In this document: one piece after another, positions 8,747-18,583 of the stretch | How the letters are laid out: each line of letters starts with the position of its first letter | Position numbering within the stretch: position 1 is the stretch's first letter | Source: Photobacterium sp. GB-56 | GTDB lineage: Bacteria; Pseudomonadota; Gammaproteobacteria; Enterobacterales; Vibrionaceae | Direction: 5' to 3' | Length of the DNA stretch: 64,000 bases | Assembly (NCBI RefSeq): GCF_003026105.1 | Contig: NZ_PYNW01000007.1 | Location: 1 to 64,000, forward strand | Notes under the pieces: generated by a model | Seen by the model: the letters and a program-made list of their open reading frames with translations, nothing else | What the model was told of the DNA's origin: nothing | Database searches by the model: none | Position numbers and translations under genes: made by a program

Positions 8747-8932
8747 TTATTTATAAGTAAACGCCATTTCACCATTAGCATCTGTGTATAACGACGCTTT
8801 AGATTGTTTGATCAACTGTGCTGCATATGAAGGTGTAACAGCGCGTAGCTCACCTTTCACTGATACAAATTGACCTTCCCAAGCAACATCACGGTATTTA
8901 CCTGCTTCTAAAATTTCTACTACTACTTTCAT
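8747..8932 (-). CDS. Small hypothetical protein (61 aa)
   Basis: I do not recognise a family. The product MKVVVEILEAGKYRDVAW... is a compact mixed alpha/beta sequence with no signal or membrane segment, ending in DANGEMAFTYK. The reading frame is judged real because AAGG precedes the ATG at a usable distance, the codon use looks coding, and a strong terminator follows the stop. Nothing nearby hints at a role. Confidence 0.6.
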   Translation of the reverse strand: MKVVVEILEAGKYRDVAWEGQFVSVKGELRAVTPSYAAQLIKQSKASLYTDANGEMAFTYK

Positions 8933-9335
8933 AATGACTGCACCTTAAATGAATATTTTAAACAACCCTACCGAAACACTTTGCGGTTCCTCAGTTGGTC
9001 TTTTTAATTTACCTCGTTTTGATTAATTGTCATTACAATAAAAATGCAACGTTAGTTGTGCATAAATGGTAGATTCAAATTTTTTTAATCTTTTTCTGGT
9101 TTTATCTTAGGAGTTATAAATACGCACCCCAACACCTTCTTTAAAGAAGAATAATAAGTTTATTAAAAACAAGAATATAAATTATAAAAAGATACTAAAT
9201 AATGACACAATCGCGCATAAATGGTATGGAGTACGCAATAATAGTAGTGAATAATTAACGATCAAGTATGAATAAAATGCAAGATTGCAAAAATGATCGT
9301 TTCTAGATTCATTTTTGACACAAAAAAAGACAATA
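8933..9335. other. Intergenic region without recognised features
   Basis: Some 400 bp of AT-rich sequence lie upstream of the small gene at 8747 and downstream of the acylase gene. Apart from the terminator at its right end I see no gene or strong repeat. Confidence 0.5.
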
Positions 9336-9362
9336 AAAAGGGCAACATGCTGTTGCCCTCAT
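9336..9362 (-). terminator. Terminator of the acylase gene
   Basis: The stem GGGCAACA/TGTTGCCC with loop TGC follows the stop of the minus-strand gene; the A-run beside it gives the T-run of the transcript. Confidence 0.8.
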
Positions 9363-9384
9363 AATAGCGACTAGGTGTTTGTGG

Positions 9385-10470
9385 TTATTTAATCACTACA
9401 TCTTGAGTAGTAAACTTACCATTATCAAGTGGTTGCTTGTGTTCTGTCTTCGCATTGAAATCTAATTTAGATAACTCTACACGACGAATAGTACTGTCAT
9501 GCATCGTTTTATAGAACAGTTCACCATTGCCTTGATCAATAACAGATGTCCACTGAGTCGCACTTGGTAAATCAGGGATATGTGACTTATCGTTAAACTC
9601 ACTGCCAATTGGAATATCGAAGTTATTTAAAATATGGAAAGCTTGTGATACTGCTTCTTGCGATGTCTTTAATACAGGTGCGCTATTTACATAGAATGCA
9701 GCGCGAACAAAACGTGACGGTGGAGAAATATCACCAGGTAAGCCCACAAAGTTAGAGCCGACACCAAACGATTGGGCTTCTACCCCATTGATCTTTTGTG
9801 GCGCACTGATACCCGGGTGAAGGTTAATATAGTTATTTAAATTCGTTACCTGCCACTTGTAATCTGGCGAGTTAGTTAGCACTTTAGCCGTGTTCTTATA
9901 AATATTTATCTTACCGTGATCCATTATCTCAATCACGATGCTGTTACCTTGCTTATCCGACACACGCCAGTGCGCCGTTGGTGATGGGTTACCTTCAGCA
10001 TCAAAGTAAACAGTGACAATCTTGATCTTACTTAACGCAGCTTCAACTTCTGCAACCGTTGAATATTGACTTAACATCCAACGTACGAAATCCATATCCG
10101 TGATGTTATTTGCGGTATTGTTAGGATCATATTTCGCAAGTGAGCCATAACCACGGAAATAGAATAAACCCGCCGTTAAGCCTTTTTCGTTAATACCTTC
10201 AGCAATAAAACGATCATCACTAACAGAGATCCCAGCAAAGCCATATTTACTTTTCCAAGTTAACCCTTGCTTTTGATCTGGCATTATCGAGGTATAGCTA
10301 TAATTACGAGGAGAAACAATTAACTTACTATTTAAATCGCTATGACCCCACTCGATGGTACGAGCTTGAATATGATCATTGCCTGTTGTGCCAAGTGTAA
10401 TTCCAGTACAAGCACTTGCAGCGGAGCTAAAACATGACGCCAACAGCAATGTTAATATCGTTTTTTTCAT
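9385..10470 (-). CDS. Exported choloylglycine hydrolase / penicillin V acylase family (Ntn hydrolase)
   Basis: A 361-residue linear-amide C-N hydrolase. A signal peptide (MKKTILTLLLASCFSSAASA) is followed directly by Cys21 in CTGITLGTTGND. In this Ntn-hydrolase family the exposed N-terminal Cys is the nucleophile, so signal cleavage at Ala20 would activate the enzyme. ARTIEWG near residue 37 provides the conserved Arg-Thr-x-Glu. Others that fit are GFAGIS, EGINEKGLTAGLFYF and SIVIEIMDHGKINIY. Family members cleave penicillin V, bile-salt amides or acyl-homoserine lactones; which substrate applies here cannot be said. It is a single-gene unit with a terminator. Confidence 0.87.
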   Translation of the reverse strand: MKKTILTLLLASCFSSAASACTGITLGTTGNDHIQARTIEWGHSDLNSKLIVSPRNYSYTSIMPDQKQGLTWKSKYGFAGISVSDDRFIAEGINEKGLTAGLFYFRGYGSLAKYDPNNTANNITDMDFVRWMLSQYSTVAEVEAALSKIKIVTVYFDAEGNPSPTAHWRVSDKQGNSIVIEIMDHGKINIYKNTAKVLTNSPDYKWQVTNLNNYINLHPGISAPQKINGVEAQSFGVGSNFVGLPGDISPPSRFVRAAFYVNSAPVLKTSQEAVSQAFHILNNFDIPIGSEFNDKSHIPDLPSATQWTSVIDQGNGELFYKTMHDSTIRRVELSKLDFNAKTEHKQPLDNGKFTTQDVVIK

Positions 10471-10562
10471 AAATATGCCTGTGAATGTGAACGCATATAA
10501 TTAATCCTTGATAATAGTCCATTATGGAAAATAAAAACAACGTGTTATATGTTGATATGTAT

Positions 10563-10592
10563 AAAAAAGCCCACTTTTAGTGGGCTTAAAAA
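10563..10592 (-). terminator. Terminator of ghxP
   Basis: The stem AAGCCCACT/AGTGGGCTT with loop TTT and A-runs on both sides lies 24 bp after the permease stop codon. Confidence 0.88.
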
Positions 10593-10615
10593 ATACTTTA
10601 CTATAGAACTAGTCG

Positions 10616-11983
10616 CTAGATAGCCCAGCCGCCAGCATAGAAAACAACTAAGGCAATCGCAATAACGACAGTACCTATATTGAGCTTTTTCACTTCACCA
10701 GAAACTAATCGACCGATAACTAATGCAGTAAAACCAAGCATAATACCAGTAACAATATTACTTGTTAGAACAATGAAAACAGCACACAGTAAGCCAGATA
10801 ATGCATCAACAGAATCTTCCATATCTAACTTGCTAACATTACTTAGCATTAATAGGCCAACATACATCAGTGCAGGCGCTGTCGCATAGGAAGGGACTAA
10901 GTAGCTTAATGGTGCAAGAAACAACATGAAGATGAACAGTACACCTACCGTAGTTGCTGTTAAGCCTGTTTTACCACCAGCAGCTGTACCTGCCGCAGAT
11001 TCAATGTATACCGCAGCAGGAGAACCACCAACCAGGCCTGCAAAAATGCTACTAACAGAATCAGACGTTAATGCCTTACCACCATTGATAATATGACCAC
11101 GTTGGTTAAGTAAATTCGCCTGTCCTGCTACTGCACGAATCGTACCTGTTGCATCAAAAATTGCCGTCATCACAAGTGCTAATACTGTAGGCAAAATAAC
11201 TGGGTTTAGGGCACCCATAATGTCCATTGTACCTAATAAGGATTCGCCATCATGACCAAATGTCGGCATTGCAAAGAAACCGTGGTACGTCACTTTCGGA
11301 TCAAAGATAAGACCAATGATAGAAATGGCAATAATCACTAATAAAATGCCACCAGGAACACGGCGCTTTTCTAATCCTAAAATAGCCGCCAAGCCTAAAA
11401 TAGACATGAAGACTGGAAACGCGGTGAAATCACCAAAAGCAACGGGTAAGCCTTCAGCTGGGTTTTTGATCACTAGCCCAACGCCATTCGCTGCAATCAA
11501 AAGTAAAAATAATCCAATACCAATCCCAGTACCATGAGCAATACCATTGGGCATATTTTTCATGATCCAAGTACGCACACCCGTTACCGTTATTAATGTA
11601 AAGACAACCCCCATTAAGAATACGGCACCTAAGGCAACAGGCACACTCACGTCTTGCCCTAGTACTAAGCTAAATGCAGTAAATGCGGTAAGTGAAATAG
11701 CACAACCAATGGCCATCGGTAAACGCGCCCATAACCCCATAAGTAATGAACCAAATGCAGCCACTAAACAGGTTGCGATAAAAACCGCACCTTGATTAAA
11801 ACCCGCAGCACCCAACATGCTAGGCACCACAATCACGGAATACACCATGGCTAGAAATGTGGTTAAACCCGCAATTATTTCCTGTTTGACATTACTGCCG
11901 CGAGCTGTAATTTCAAAATAGCTATCTAGTTTACTCTTAGGTTCTAAATGAGAAGGGCGTTGATGTGTGCTATCAGCAGACAT
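10616..11983 (-). CDS. ghxP: Guanine/hypoxanthine permease (AzgA/NCS2 family)
   Basis: A 455-residue inner-membrane proton symporter that takes up guanine and hypoxanthine for purine salvage. It matches E. coli GhxP/GhxQ nearly throughout: [20 protein letters not shown] near the N terminus, [42 protein letters not shown], the [19 protein letters not shown] signature, and the ending [22 protein letters not shown]. There are 12-14 predicted membrane segments and the length is standard. A near-perfect PurR operator lies 64 bp upstream of the start, so the gene is probably repressed when hypoxanthine or guanine is plentiful. The exact choice between GhxP and a paralogue is less sure than the family. 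Confidence 0.92.
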   Translation of the reverse strand: MSADSTHQRPSHLEPKSKLDSYFEITARGSNVKQEIIAGLTTFLAMVYSVIVVPSMLGAAGFNQGAVFIATCLVAAFGSLLMGLWARLPMAIGCAISLTAFTAFSLVLGQDVSVPVALGAVFLMGVVFTLITVTGVRTWIMKNMPNGIAHGTGIGIGLFLLLIAANGVGLVIKNPAEGLPVAFGDFTAFPVFMSILGLAAILGLEKRRVPGGILLVIIAISIIGLIFDPKVTYHGFFAMPTFGHDGESLLGTMDIMGALNPVILPTVLALVMTAIFDATGTIRAVAGQANLLNQRGHIINGGKALTSDSVSSIFAGLVGGSPAAVYIESAAGTAAGGKTGLTATTVGVLFIFMLFLAPLSYLVPSYATAPALMYVGLLMLSNVSKLDMEDSVDALSGLLCAVFIVLTSNIVTGIMLGFTALVIGRLVSGEVKKLNIGTVVIAIALVVFYAGGWAI

Positions 11984-12464
11984 GGTAAATTCCTATTTGA
12001 TCAAAAAAGCGATATTTTTCAGCAAATCTAATGTATTGCCAAATTAACGCAAACGTTTCCGTTTCTATTCAAAATAAAAGGCTGATGCTAGCACCAACCT
12101 TCATTCTATGACGACGTGATCATACCTATAAATAGCCTCAATTCGCTAGTGTTAAATCAATTTTCCAGTTGAAATACTCTGCATTTTATCTCCACTACCT
12201 AAATGGACTTATCATTTAGATAAAAACATAACCTCTAAAAATGTGATAAACACAACAGAACATTCAACAATAAATAAAATAATAGAATATTTTTCTATTT
12301 TATCTTTAATTTTCATTTAAATAGGAAATTTATTTCTTCGTTATCGAGCGTATATTTGCAGCGATTCAAATACCCATGAAGTTAAAGAGGATATTAAAAA
12401 AATAAAGCCTCCTCTCTTCGTTGTCGGTTTATTTTCCTCCGGTTGGAACATTAAGGTAGTAGTT
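11984..12464. other. Divergent promoter region between ghxP and cyuA
   Basis: About 480 bp. The ghxP side carries the PurR box at 12047. Near the cyuA side an imperfect inverted repeat (AAAGAGGA... and TCCTCTCTT, about 12384-12419) stands before the ribosome site AAGG of cyuA. No gene is seen. Confidence 0.55.
12047..12062 (-). promoter_or_regulatory. PurR operator upstream of ghxP
   Basis: ACGCAAACGTTTCCGT agrees with the PurR operator consensus ACGCAAACGTTTNCNT at every specified base. It is in the position expected for repression of the minus-strand purine permease gene. Confidence 0.85.
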
Positions 12465-13760
12465 ATGAAAACCCATCTTTGGCCTGCATTTATTAACGTG
12501 ATCAAACGTGATGTTGTTCCTGCTTTAGGCTGCACAGAGCCTGTGTCTGTGGCGCTTGCTGCTGCTATTGCGATGGAACAACTTCCACTTCATGAACGCA
12601 ATATCACCCATATTGATGTGCGTGTTTCTCCTAATTTGATGAAAAATGGCATCGGCGTCATGGTACCCGGTACGGGAATGGCAGGTTTAGCTATTGCATC
12701 AGCTGTAGGTGCACTGGCTGGCAATAGCCAAGCGAAATTAGAAGTATTAAAGGACATTACGCCAGATAACGTTAAACAAGCTAAAGCATTATTAGATGCC
12801 AATAAAGTCACGGTTAACGTCGCTGATGTCACTAATATTCTTTATGCCAAGGTAAGTATTTATAACCAAGCTCATTGTGCGACAGTGACTATCGCAGATA
12901 GCCATACTCAAGTGATCAGTATTGAACTTGATGGTGTTACAGTTTTCGAAGCGTCACCTAACGAGCAAAAGGTCGTTGAAATATCGAACTCACCTTTTAG
13001 TGATGCTGGCGTTCAAGATATTTTTGATTTCGCGACCAATGCGCCTATTACTGATATTCAATTTATCGAACAAGCTTATGAGCTCAATAACGCATTATCT
13101 TGTGAAGGGCTAAAGGGCCAATATGGATTAGAAATTGGCGCGACATTTCAACGTAACATTGATCGCGGTTTATTATCAGGCGGTCTACTCACCGATGTAT
13201 TACTCCGCACGGCTGCCGCTTCTGATGCGCGTATGGGAGGAGCTATGAAACCAGCGATGAGTAATTCAGGCTCTGGTAACCAAGGTATTGCCGCCACCAT
13301 GCCTGTCGTGGTCGTTGCCGATTTTGTAAATGCTGATAATGAGCATTTGATCCGCGCCTTAATCCTTTCTCATTTAATGGCAATTTATATTAAAAGCTAT
13401 CAAAACAAGCTGTCTGCATTATGCGGCGCAACAACTGCATCAATGGGGGCGGTATCTGGTATTACATGGTTATTGGGCGGAAATGTGGAACAAATCAGTG
13501 CAGCGATTTGCAGTATGATCGGAGATATCACCGGTATTATTTGTGACGGCGCAAAAGCCAGCTGTGCGATGAAAGTCTCTTCTGCTGCCGGATCTGCTGT
13601 TAAGTCTGCCTTAATGGCATTAGATGGTATTCGAGTAACGGGCAATGAAGGCATTGTCGCTGATGATGTCGATACGACTATTCGTAATTTATCTGCATTA
13701 GCAAATGGCGCTATGACCCATACTGATGTTCAGATCCTTGATATTATGATTAACAAATAA
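12465..13760 (+). CDS. cyuA: L-cysteine desulfidase (CyuA/YhaM, UPF0597 family)
   Basis: A 431-residue iron-sulfur enzyme expected to split L-cysteine into pyruvate, ammonia and sulfide. The N terminus PALGCTEPVSVALAAAIA contains Cys23, and the C-terminal half has the CGATTASMGAVSG, GIICDGAKASCAMKVSSAA and GMAGLAIAS stretches typical of the serine-dehydratase-alpha-like CyuA family; the conserved Cys residues could bind the [4Fe-4S] cluster. The length is as expected (about 430). AAGG 10 bases upstream supports the start. The next gene on the same strand is an amino-acid permease of the CyuP type, so the two probably serve cysteine or serine catabolism together, although a terminator between them suggests separate transcription. 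Confidence 0.9.
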   Translation: MKTHLWPAFINVIKRDVVPALGCTEPVSVALAAAIAMEQLPLHERNITHIDVRVSPNLMKNGIGVMVPGTGMAGLAIASAVGALAGNSQAKLEVLKDITPDNVKQAKALLDANKVTVNVADVTNILYAKVSIYNQAHCATVTIADSHTQVISIELDGVTVFEASPNEQKVVEISNSPFSDAGVQDIFDFATNAPITDIQFIEQAYELNNALSCEGLKGQYGLEIGATFQRNIDRGLLSGGLLTDVLLRTAAASDARMGGAMKPAMSNSGSGNQGIAATMPVVVVADFVNADNEHLIRALILSHLMAIYIKSYQNKLSALCGATTASMGAVSGITWLLGGNVEQISAAICSMIGDITGIICDGAKASCAMKVSSAAGSAVKSALMALDGIRVTGNEGIVADDVDTTIRNLSALANGAMTHTDVQILDIMINK

Positions 13761-13799
13761 TGTTCTAACGCATGTGATTAATAAATAATCGACAAGACT

Positions 13800-13830
13800 A
13801 AACCAGAGCTATTTTGCTCTGGTTTCCTAT
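13800..13830 (+). terminator. Terminator of cyuA
   Basis: The stem AACCAGAGC/GCTCTGGTT is followed by TTCCTATTTTT. It separates cyuA from the permease gene downstream. Confidence 0.82.
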
Positions 13831-14053
13831 TTTTAATCGCTTAAATGCCTTTTCTTTTTTCCTCTTTAAAAGAGCATTCTGTCCTCTTCTGTCATCGCTA
13901 AAAGTAAAACAATCATTAAAAGCACCTAATTGCATCTTTTATACTTCTATAGTTTATATATTATAACTTTTAGTTATTTAGTAACTATACGACTAGATCC
14001 ATAATCCAGCTATTCGCTGTCAGCATAACTATGATAATAAGCTGGAATATATA

Positions 14054-15376
14054 ATGAAACCTGATATAGATACCGCCCTTTCAAACACCAGTGTCCCCCT
14101 ATACCAACAGGCAAACATGACACCTCAGCAATGGAAGGCTGCAACAAAATTCGACAGTGTTGATGTCGGTTGGATTGTCATGAGTATTGGCATGGCCATT
14201 GGCGCGGGGATTGTTTTTCTCCCAGTACAAGTTGGCGTCATGGGATTATGGGTATTTTTACTCTCATCGGTCATTGGCTACCCTGCCATGTATTTGTTTC
14301 AGAAACTCTTTATCAATACCCTTGCTGAATCAAAGAAATGTACCGATTATCCAGGCGTGATCAGCGGCTACTTAGGTAAAAACTGGGGCATCGCATTAGG
14401 CATTTTATATTTCATCATGCTGGTGATTTGGGTATTGGTTTACTCTCTCGCCATCACTAATGACAGTGCCTCGTACCTATATACTTTTGGCGTTACTGAA
14501 TCTCATTTAAACCATAATATTTTCTATGGCTTAGCATTAATCTGCTTACTGAGCTATATCGGCTCAAAAAGTGAAAAGTTCCTGTTTAAGATCTCAGGGG
14601 TTATGGCAGTAACGGTGATCACCTTAGTCGCGGTGATGGGCGTACTGCTGATCCCACAATGGAATTTTAGCAATATTACCGCTGTTGGCGACTGGGACAA
14701 GATGCTTAAAGATGCAATCATCACCCTACCTTTTACCTTAACCTCGATTTTATTTATTCAATCGTTGAGCCCAATGGTGATTTCGTACCGCTCACATGAA
14801 AAATCGATTGAAGTGGCACGTTATAAAGCATCACGCGCGATGAAAATAGCCTTTAGTATTTTGTTTGTGGTGGTCTTTTTCTTTGCCATCTCGTTCACCT
14901 TTGCGATCAGCCAGTCTGAAGCACAACATGCGATGCAAGAAAATATCTCTGCCCTTGCGATGATTGCACATTACTTCCCCGGCAGTTGGGCAACAATCGT
15001 CGGTATCGTGATCAACATCTTTGCGGTCGTGACATCGTTCTTTGGGGTGTTCTTGGCGTTTAAAGAGGCGTGTAAAGGGCTGGCAATGAACATGCTTGAA
15101 CGTAAGTATGCTCACCACGACATCAATACTGAGTTAGTAAATAAACTAACGACGGTATTTATTATTCTGATCGCATGGGCGGCAGTGGCATTGAATCTAC
15201 CGATCTTATCGTTCACTTCTATTTGTTCACCAATCTTCGGCATTGTTGGCTGCTTGATCCCAGCCTACTTGGTATACAAGGTACCATCATTAAACAAATA
15301 TAAAGGCACAGCAACCTACTTGATCATCCTCACCGGTATTTTGCTCTGCATCTCGCCGCTATTAGCTTTCCTTTAA
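14054..15376 (+). CDS. cyuP: HAAAP-family amino-acid permease, likely cysteine/serine (CyuP/DlsT type)
   Basis: A 440-residue inner-membrane transporter of the SdaC/TdcC/YhaO family (hydroxy and aromatic amino acid permeases, about 11 membrane segments). Distinct family features are DVGWIVMSIGMAIGAGIVFLP in the first segment, then FPLF-like MYLFQKLFINTLAES, and LPFTLTSILFIQSLSPMVISYRSHEKS. In E. coli the YhaO (CyuP/DlsT) permease is encoded with the desulfidase CyuA; here the same partner lies 290 bp upstream on the same strand. I therefore favour uptake of cysteine or D/L-serine. A terminator after cyuA implies that the permease has its own promoter. Confidence 0.85.
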   Translation: MKPDIDTALSNTSVPLYQQANMTPQQWKAATKFDSVDVGWIVMSIGMAIGAGIVFLPVQVGVMGLWVFLLSSVIGYPAMYLFQKLFINTLAESKKCTDYPGVISGYLGKNWGIALGILYFIMLVIWVLVYSLAITNDSASYLYTFGVTESHLNHNIFYGLALICLLSYIGSKSEKFLFKISGVMAVTVITLVAVMGVLLIPQWNFSNITAVGDWDKMLKDAIITLPFTLTSILFIQSLSPMVISYRSHEKSIEVARYKASRAMKIAFSILFVVVFFFAISFTFAISQSEAQHAMQENISALAMIAHYFPGSWATIVGIVINIFAVVTSFFGVFLAFKEACKGLAMNMLERKYAHHDINTELVNKLTTVFIILIAWAAVALNLPILSFTSICSPIFGIVGCLIPAYLVYKVPSLNKYKGTATYLIILTGILLCISPLLAFL

Positions 15377-15401
15377 TAGCTAACAGCTAAATTTCTGACA
15401 C

Positions 15402-15454
15402 AAAAAAACGCCGTTGTACGCAGCTTAAATAAGCTTCAATACAACGGCGTCTTA
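15402..15454. terminator. Long hairpin terminator
   Basis: ACGCCGTTGTA (15409-15419) and TACAACGGCGT (15440-15450) form an 11-bp perfect stem with a run of A before it. It lies between the convergent permease and EamA genes. Confidence 0.85.
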
Positions 15455-15468
15455 TATCAATGTCGTGC

Positions 15469-16362
15469 TTAAGCAGGTGTCATTGCCACTTTTGCTTTCT
15501 TCGCTTTAATGCGTTTCTGAGCCAGCGCAACACCCGTTAATACCATGATGCCACCAATATAATGGTAAGACTCTAGTTGCTCGTTGAGCATCACGCTCGC
15601 AATACCTGCCGCCATAATTGGCAATAGGTTCATGAACATCGCGGTACGATCGGCACCTAAACGTTCAATTGATAACATCCATAACCAAGGTGCAATCACT
15701 GACGCAAGCAATGCAGCATAAGCAATCAAAGGGACTGCAGATGCTGTAATTGCCATACGATCGCTACTTAGTAGCAATGGCGTTAACATAATGACCGCAA
15801 ATAAACACTGAACGTACACAGATTTCCACGTCGAGAACGGCATTTTCCAACGCTTTAATAGCACACAGTAAAGTGCATAAACGACCGCTGCGATCAGCAT
15901 TAGGAAGTCACCTTGCTTGATACCTTGCGACAGTAAGTTTTCTACATGACCGTGGCTTAGCATCAATACTAAACCACTTAGTGATAACACTGCGCCAACC
16001 AATGCGAACGGTGATAAGCGTTGACCTAAAATAGGCACACTTAAGAACATGCTGATCAACGGCACTAATGAAATGATCAGGGCAATATTCGTTGCCGTGG
16101 TGGTCGCTGCTGCGAAGTAGCCTAACGATTGGTTTAGCACCATACCTAACAAACCAAGGAATGCTAATTTCGCTAGATAAGGTTTAATCACCGCACGATC
16201 ACGCCAAACAGATTTAGCAACAAAAGGAGTTAACATGACTAATGCGAAGAACCAACGATAAAACGATATCGCACCGGGATCGATGACACTGAATGCCATC
16301 TTGTTGACAATGGCGTTCCCTGCCCATATTGCAACGGTAATTAAGGGTAATAGATAGAACAT
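15469..16362 (-). CDS. EamA/DMT-family transporter
   Basis: A 297-residue inner-membrane protein with ten membrane segments arranged as two EamA repeats (residues about 3-135 and 145-285), typical of the drug/metabolite exporter superfamily. Characteristic pieces are WAGNAIVNKMAFSVIDPGAISFYRW at the start and the IAPWLWMLSIERLGADRTAMFMNLLPIMAAG stretch in the second half. The substrate cannot be read from sequence; such proteins export amino acids, metabolites or drugs. It follows the mdtJI pair on the same strand but has its own upstream region of about 230 bp and that pair has a terminator, so it is probably transcribed alone. Confidence 0.85.
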   Translation of the reverse strand: MFYLLPLITVAIWAGNAIVNKMAFSVIDPGAISFYRWFFALVMLTPFVAKSVWRDRAVIKPYLAKLAFLGLLGMVLNQSLGYFAAATTTATNIALIISLVPLISMFLSVPILGQRLSPFALVGAVLSLSGLVLMLSHGHVENLLSQGIKQGDFLMLIAAVVYALYCVLLKRWKMPFSTWKSVYVQCLFAVIMLTPLLLSSDRMAITASAVPLIAYAALLASVIAPWLWMLSIERLGADRTAMFMNLLPIMAAGIASVMLNEQLESYHYIGGIMVLTGVALAQKRIKAKKAKVAMTPA

Positions 16363-16591
16363 TGTCTGCCTTTCTCAGATTTTTCTAGTCCAGATACCTA
16401 TATCTGAATCAATAACGAGGCTATTCTGTCACGTCTTTTAAGATACATATATCTCTAATCGGACATAATAAATCTTTTGTCAGACATATTAATCAACAAA
16501 AAAGCAAGACTATTTCAGCCTTTAGAGCAGAACATGTTGAATTCTCGCTATTAATTTTTTCTCCCAATATTCACCGCAGAAAAAAGGCAAC

Positions 16592-16630
16592 AAAAAGCCC
16601 AACGGATTCAACATCACATTGGGCTTTAAA
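16592..16630 (-). terminator. Terminator of the mdtJI operon
   Basis: The stem AAAGCCCAA/TTGGGCTTT follows the mdtI stop codon; the A-run on its left gives the T-run of the minus-strand transcript. Confidence 0.85.
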
Positions 16631-16638
16631 ATACGTAA

Positions 16639-16968
16639 TTACGCTGTTTTCATAACAATCACAGCGGAGATCATCACAGCAATCCCCACCCAACCGATAG
16701 GCTTAAGTTTTTGCTTAAACAGCAGCGAGCCACCAATCGCGGTACCTAAAATACCGATAGCTCCCCATGACGCATACGCCACCGCTAAATCGATCTCTTT
16801 GACCGCTTGCGCTAGCAGGGTAAATGCCAACATGACTAAGACGATCGCAGTAATACCCCAACGTTTATGACTAAAGCCATTTGATCGGGTTAATGCCATG
16901 TTCGCTAAAATATCGACAAACGCAGCAAGGACAACAAAACCAAATGATAGTGTAAAAAATTGACTCAT
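16639..16968 (-). CDS. mdtI: SMR-family transporter subunit, MdtI-like (spermidine export)
   Basis: A 109-residue protein with four membrane helices of the small multidrug resistance family. It aligns well with E. coli MdtI: VDILANMALTRSNGFSHKRWG, then LLAQAVKEIDLAVAYASWGAIG and the final GWVGIAVMISAVIVMK. MdtI pairs with MdtJ to form a spermidine exporter, and here the MdtJ-like gene is 17 bp upstream, so they form a heteromeric pair in one operon. The conserved Glu of the usual SMR substrate site (helix 1) is replaced by Asp in this subunit (FVDILANMAL). Polyamine export is inferred from the similarity. Confidence 0.88.
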   Translation of the reverse strand: MSQFFTLSFGFVVLAAFVDILANMALTRSNGFSHKRWGITAIVLVMLAFTLLAQAVKEIDLAVAYASWGAIGILGTAIGGSLLFKQKLKPIGWVGIAVMISAVIVMKTA

Positions 16969-16985
16969 TTCATTGCCTCCTGTTG

Positions 16986-17351
16986 TTATGCCGACACGCT
17001 TGTGGGCGAATGACTTGGTTTATCGCTGTGACTTTCACCAAGTGTCACTAATACGATCCCGACAGTTGCCATCGCTAAACCAATCAGCTCTTGCGTATTT
17101 AATTGCGCATCAAGCACAAACACCGAAACCATTGTAATAAGCGCAATACCTAGCCCTTCCCAAACCGCATAGGCAACACCAATAGCGATCTTTTTTGCTG
17201 CCAACGACAAGAAAAAATATGAAATACAAATTAAGCTATACATCACCCAGTACCCCCAATTTCCACCTTCACTGGAAATAAGGCTCATGGTACTGGTACC
17301 AGCCACTTCTGCGGCAATGGCTAATAATAAAAATATTCGTGCTAACCACAT
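16986..17351 (-). CDS. mdtJ: SMR-family transporter subunit, MdtJ-like (spermidine export)
   Basis: A 121-residue four-helix SMR protein resembling E. coli MdtJ: LLLAIAAEVAGTSTMSLIS with the conserved membrane Glu, SYFFLSLAAKKIAIGVAYAVWEGLGIALI and a charged C-terminal tail. The start at 17351 is preferred since GGAG lies 6 bases before this ATG; a GTG four codons upstream is a weaker alternative. It precedes mdtI by 17 bp, so the two subunits are made from one mRNA and probably assemble into a dimeric spermidine exporter. A LysR regulator gene lies upstream on the same strand. Confidence 0.88.
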   Translation of the reverse strand: MWLARIFLLLAIAAEVAGTSTMSLISSEGGNWGYWVMYSLICISYFFLSLAAKKIAIGVAYAVWEGLGIALITMVSVFVLDAQLNTQELIGLAMATVGIVLVTLGESHSDKPSHSPTSVSA

Positions 17352-17540
17352 GATTGACTCCACTGTGCTAATTTTTTAGGTAGATAGCATCAAATTTCAC
17401 GCATTCTCGTAGTGAAAATACATAAAGTTAATGCATCTACTCGCAAGACTACCGCAGCGCACAAAAGCGCAATAGGTAATTGAGATATTCAAATTTGAAT
17501 ATCTTTAAAAGGGTAAATAGCGCAGAAATGATCAGAAAAT

Positions 17541-18455
17541 TTAACCGAATGCGGCCTGTATCACCTGATGTAAATGTTGGTAAAGCGGATAATTACGATG
17601 GGTTTGAAGATAACCACCTGAGACCACAAAATGGCTGAAATTACGGTTCACCACAGGCATCGGATAGGCATGTAATTCCGACATTAAATCGGCAGTACTT
17701 TCGCTGGCAAACATGATTGCGTTGGTTTCCAACAGCATTTGGCAAGCGACCCGTAAATTAAAGGTTTTGAGTAACACTTTTGGCTCATAACCCATGCGTT
17801 GATATTCAGATTCAACGGTACACAAAGGTTTGTAAGCGGCAGGCGCTGGCAACGAGACCAATGACAATGGTGCTATCGATGCCCAATCATTACTATCGAG
17901 CCGTAAACTTGGGTGATCTTTTTTCGCCAAGATCACTCGCTTTTCCTTAAATAACGGCTGCATGTAGATATCTTTCGCAATGTCCGTTTCTTGATCCAAA
18001 ATGCAGTAATCGACTTTCCCTTCCAGCATGTCATCTTGGCTGATGCTATCCCAATTAGAAAACACCAATGACGCCTTTGGAAACGCCTTGTGGCAGCAAG
18101 ATAGTAGGTGTTGACCATGCTCATCCATCAAATAGGGATCAACCACAAGAGAAATCGAGCCTTGGTAGGTTTCTGGTTTAAATTCAGAGAACTCCAGTAA
18201 CACTTTTTCTATAGGCGCTAAGATATTATCAAATTCATCAGCGAGACGAATCGCAAGGGGTGATGGTTCTACTCCGTGGGCTTTGCGCACAAACAGCGGA
18301 TCATTAAAGAACTGTTTAAGCCTCACTACGCCACGACTGGCACTTGGCTGTGAGATCCCTAACTGCATGGCTGCTAATTTAATACTGCGATGTTCCACCA
18401 CCGCTTTTAATAACCGTATTAAATTCAGATCTAACTCTTCTAACTGATACGACAT
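17541..18455 (-). CDS. LysR-family transcriptional regulator
   Basis: A 304-residue regulator. The winged helix is at residues about 5-65 (LDLNLIRLLKAVVEHRSIKLAAMQLGISQPSASRGVVRLKQFFNDPLFVR) and a type-2 periplasmic-binding-like effector domain follows to the C terminus. The ATG at 18455 is chosen over a GTG four codons upstream. The target is unknown; the mdtJI genes 190 bp downstream on the same strand are candidates, though LysR proteins more often control a divergent gene. The gene has no divergent partner here because the acetyltransferase upstream lies on the same strand. Confidence 0.88.
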   Translation of the reverse strand: MSYQLEELDLNLIRLLKAVVEHRSIKLAAMQLGISQPSASRGVVRLKQFFNDPLFVRKAHGVEPSPLAIRLADEFDNILAPIEKVLLEFSEFKPETYQGSISLVVDPYLMDEHGQHLLSCCHKAFPKASLVFSNWDSISQDDMLEGKVDYCILDQETDIAKDIYMQPLFKEKRVILAKKDHPSLRLDSNDWASIAPLSLVSLPAPAAYKPLCTVESEYQRMGYEPKVLLKTFNLRVACQMLLETNAIMFASESTADLMSELHAYPMPVVNRNFSHFVVSGGYLQTHRNYPLYQHLHQVIQAAFG

Positions 18456-18507
18456 TTGCTTTCTCACCGATAAAACGTCTTTACTGATAATAAAGCCTAA
18501 AACAAAA

Positions 18508-18541
18508 CAAGATAGCCAGTTTAACAGCTATCTTGTTTAAA
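18508..18541 (-). terminator. Terminator of the acetyltransferase gene
   Basis: The stem AAGATAGC/GCTATCTT with a 10-base loop lies about 45 bp after the stop at 18584, followed on the minus strand by a T-rich stretch. Confidence 0.75.
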
Positions 18542-18583
18542 GGTGAGGCCAAATACGGCGCAGAGATAAACTAAAAAACGGTA

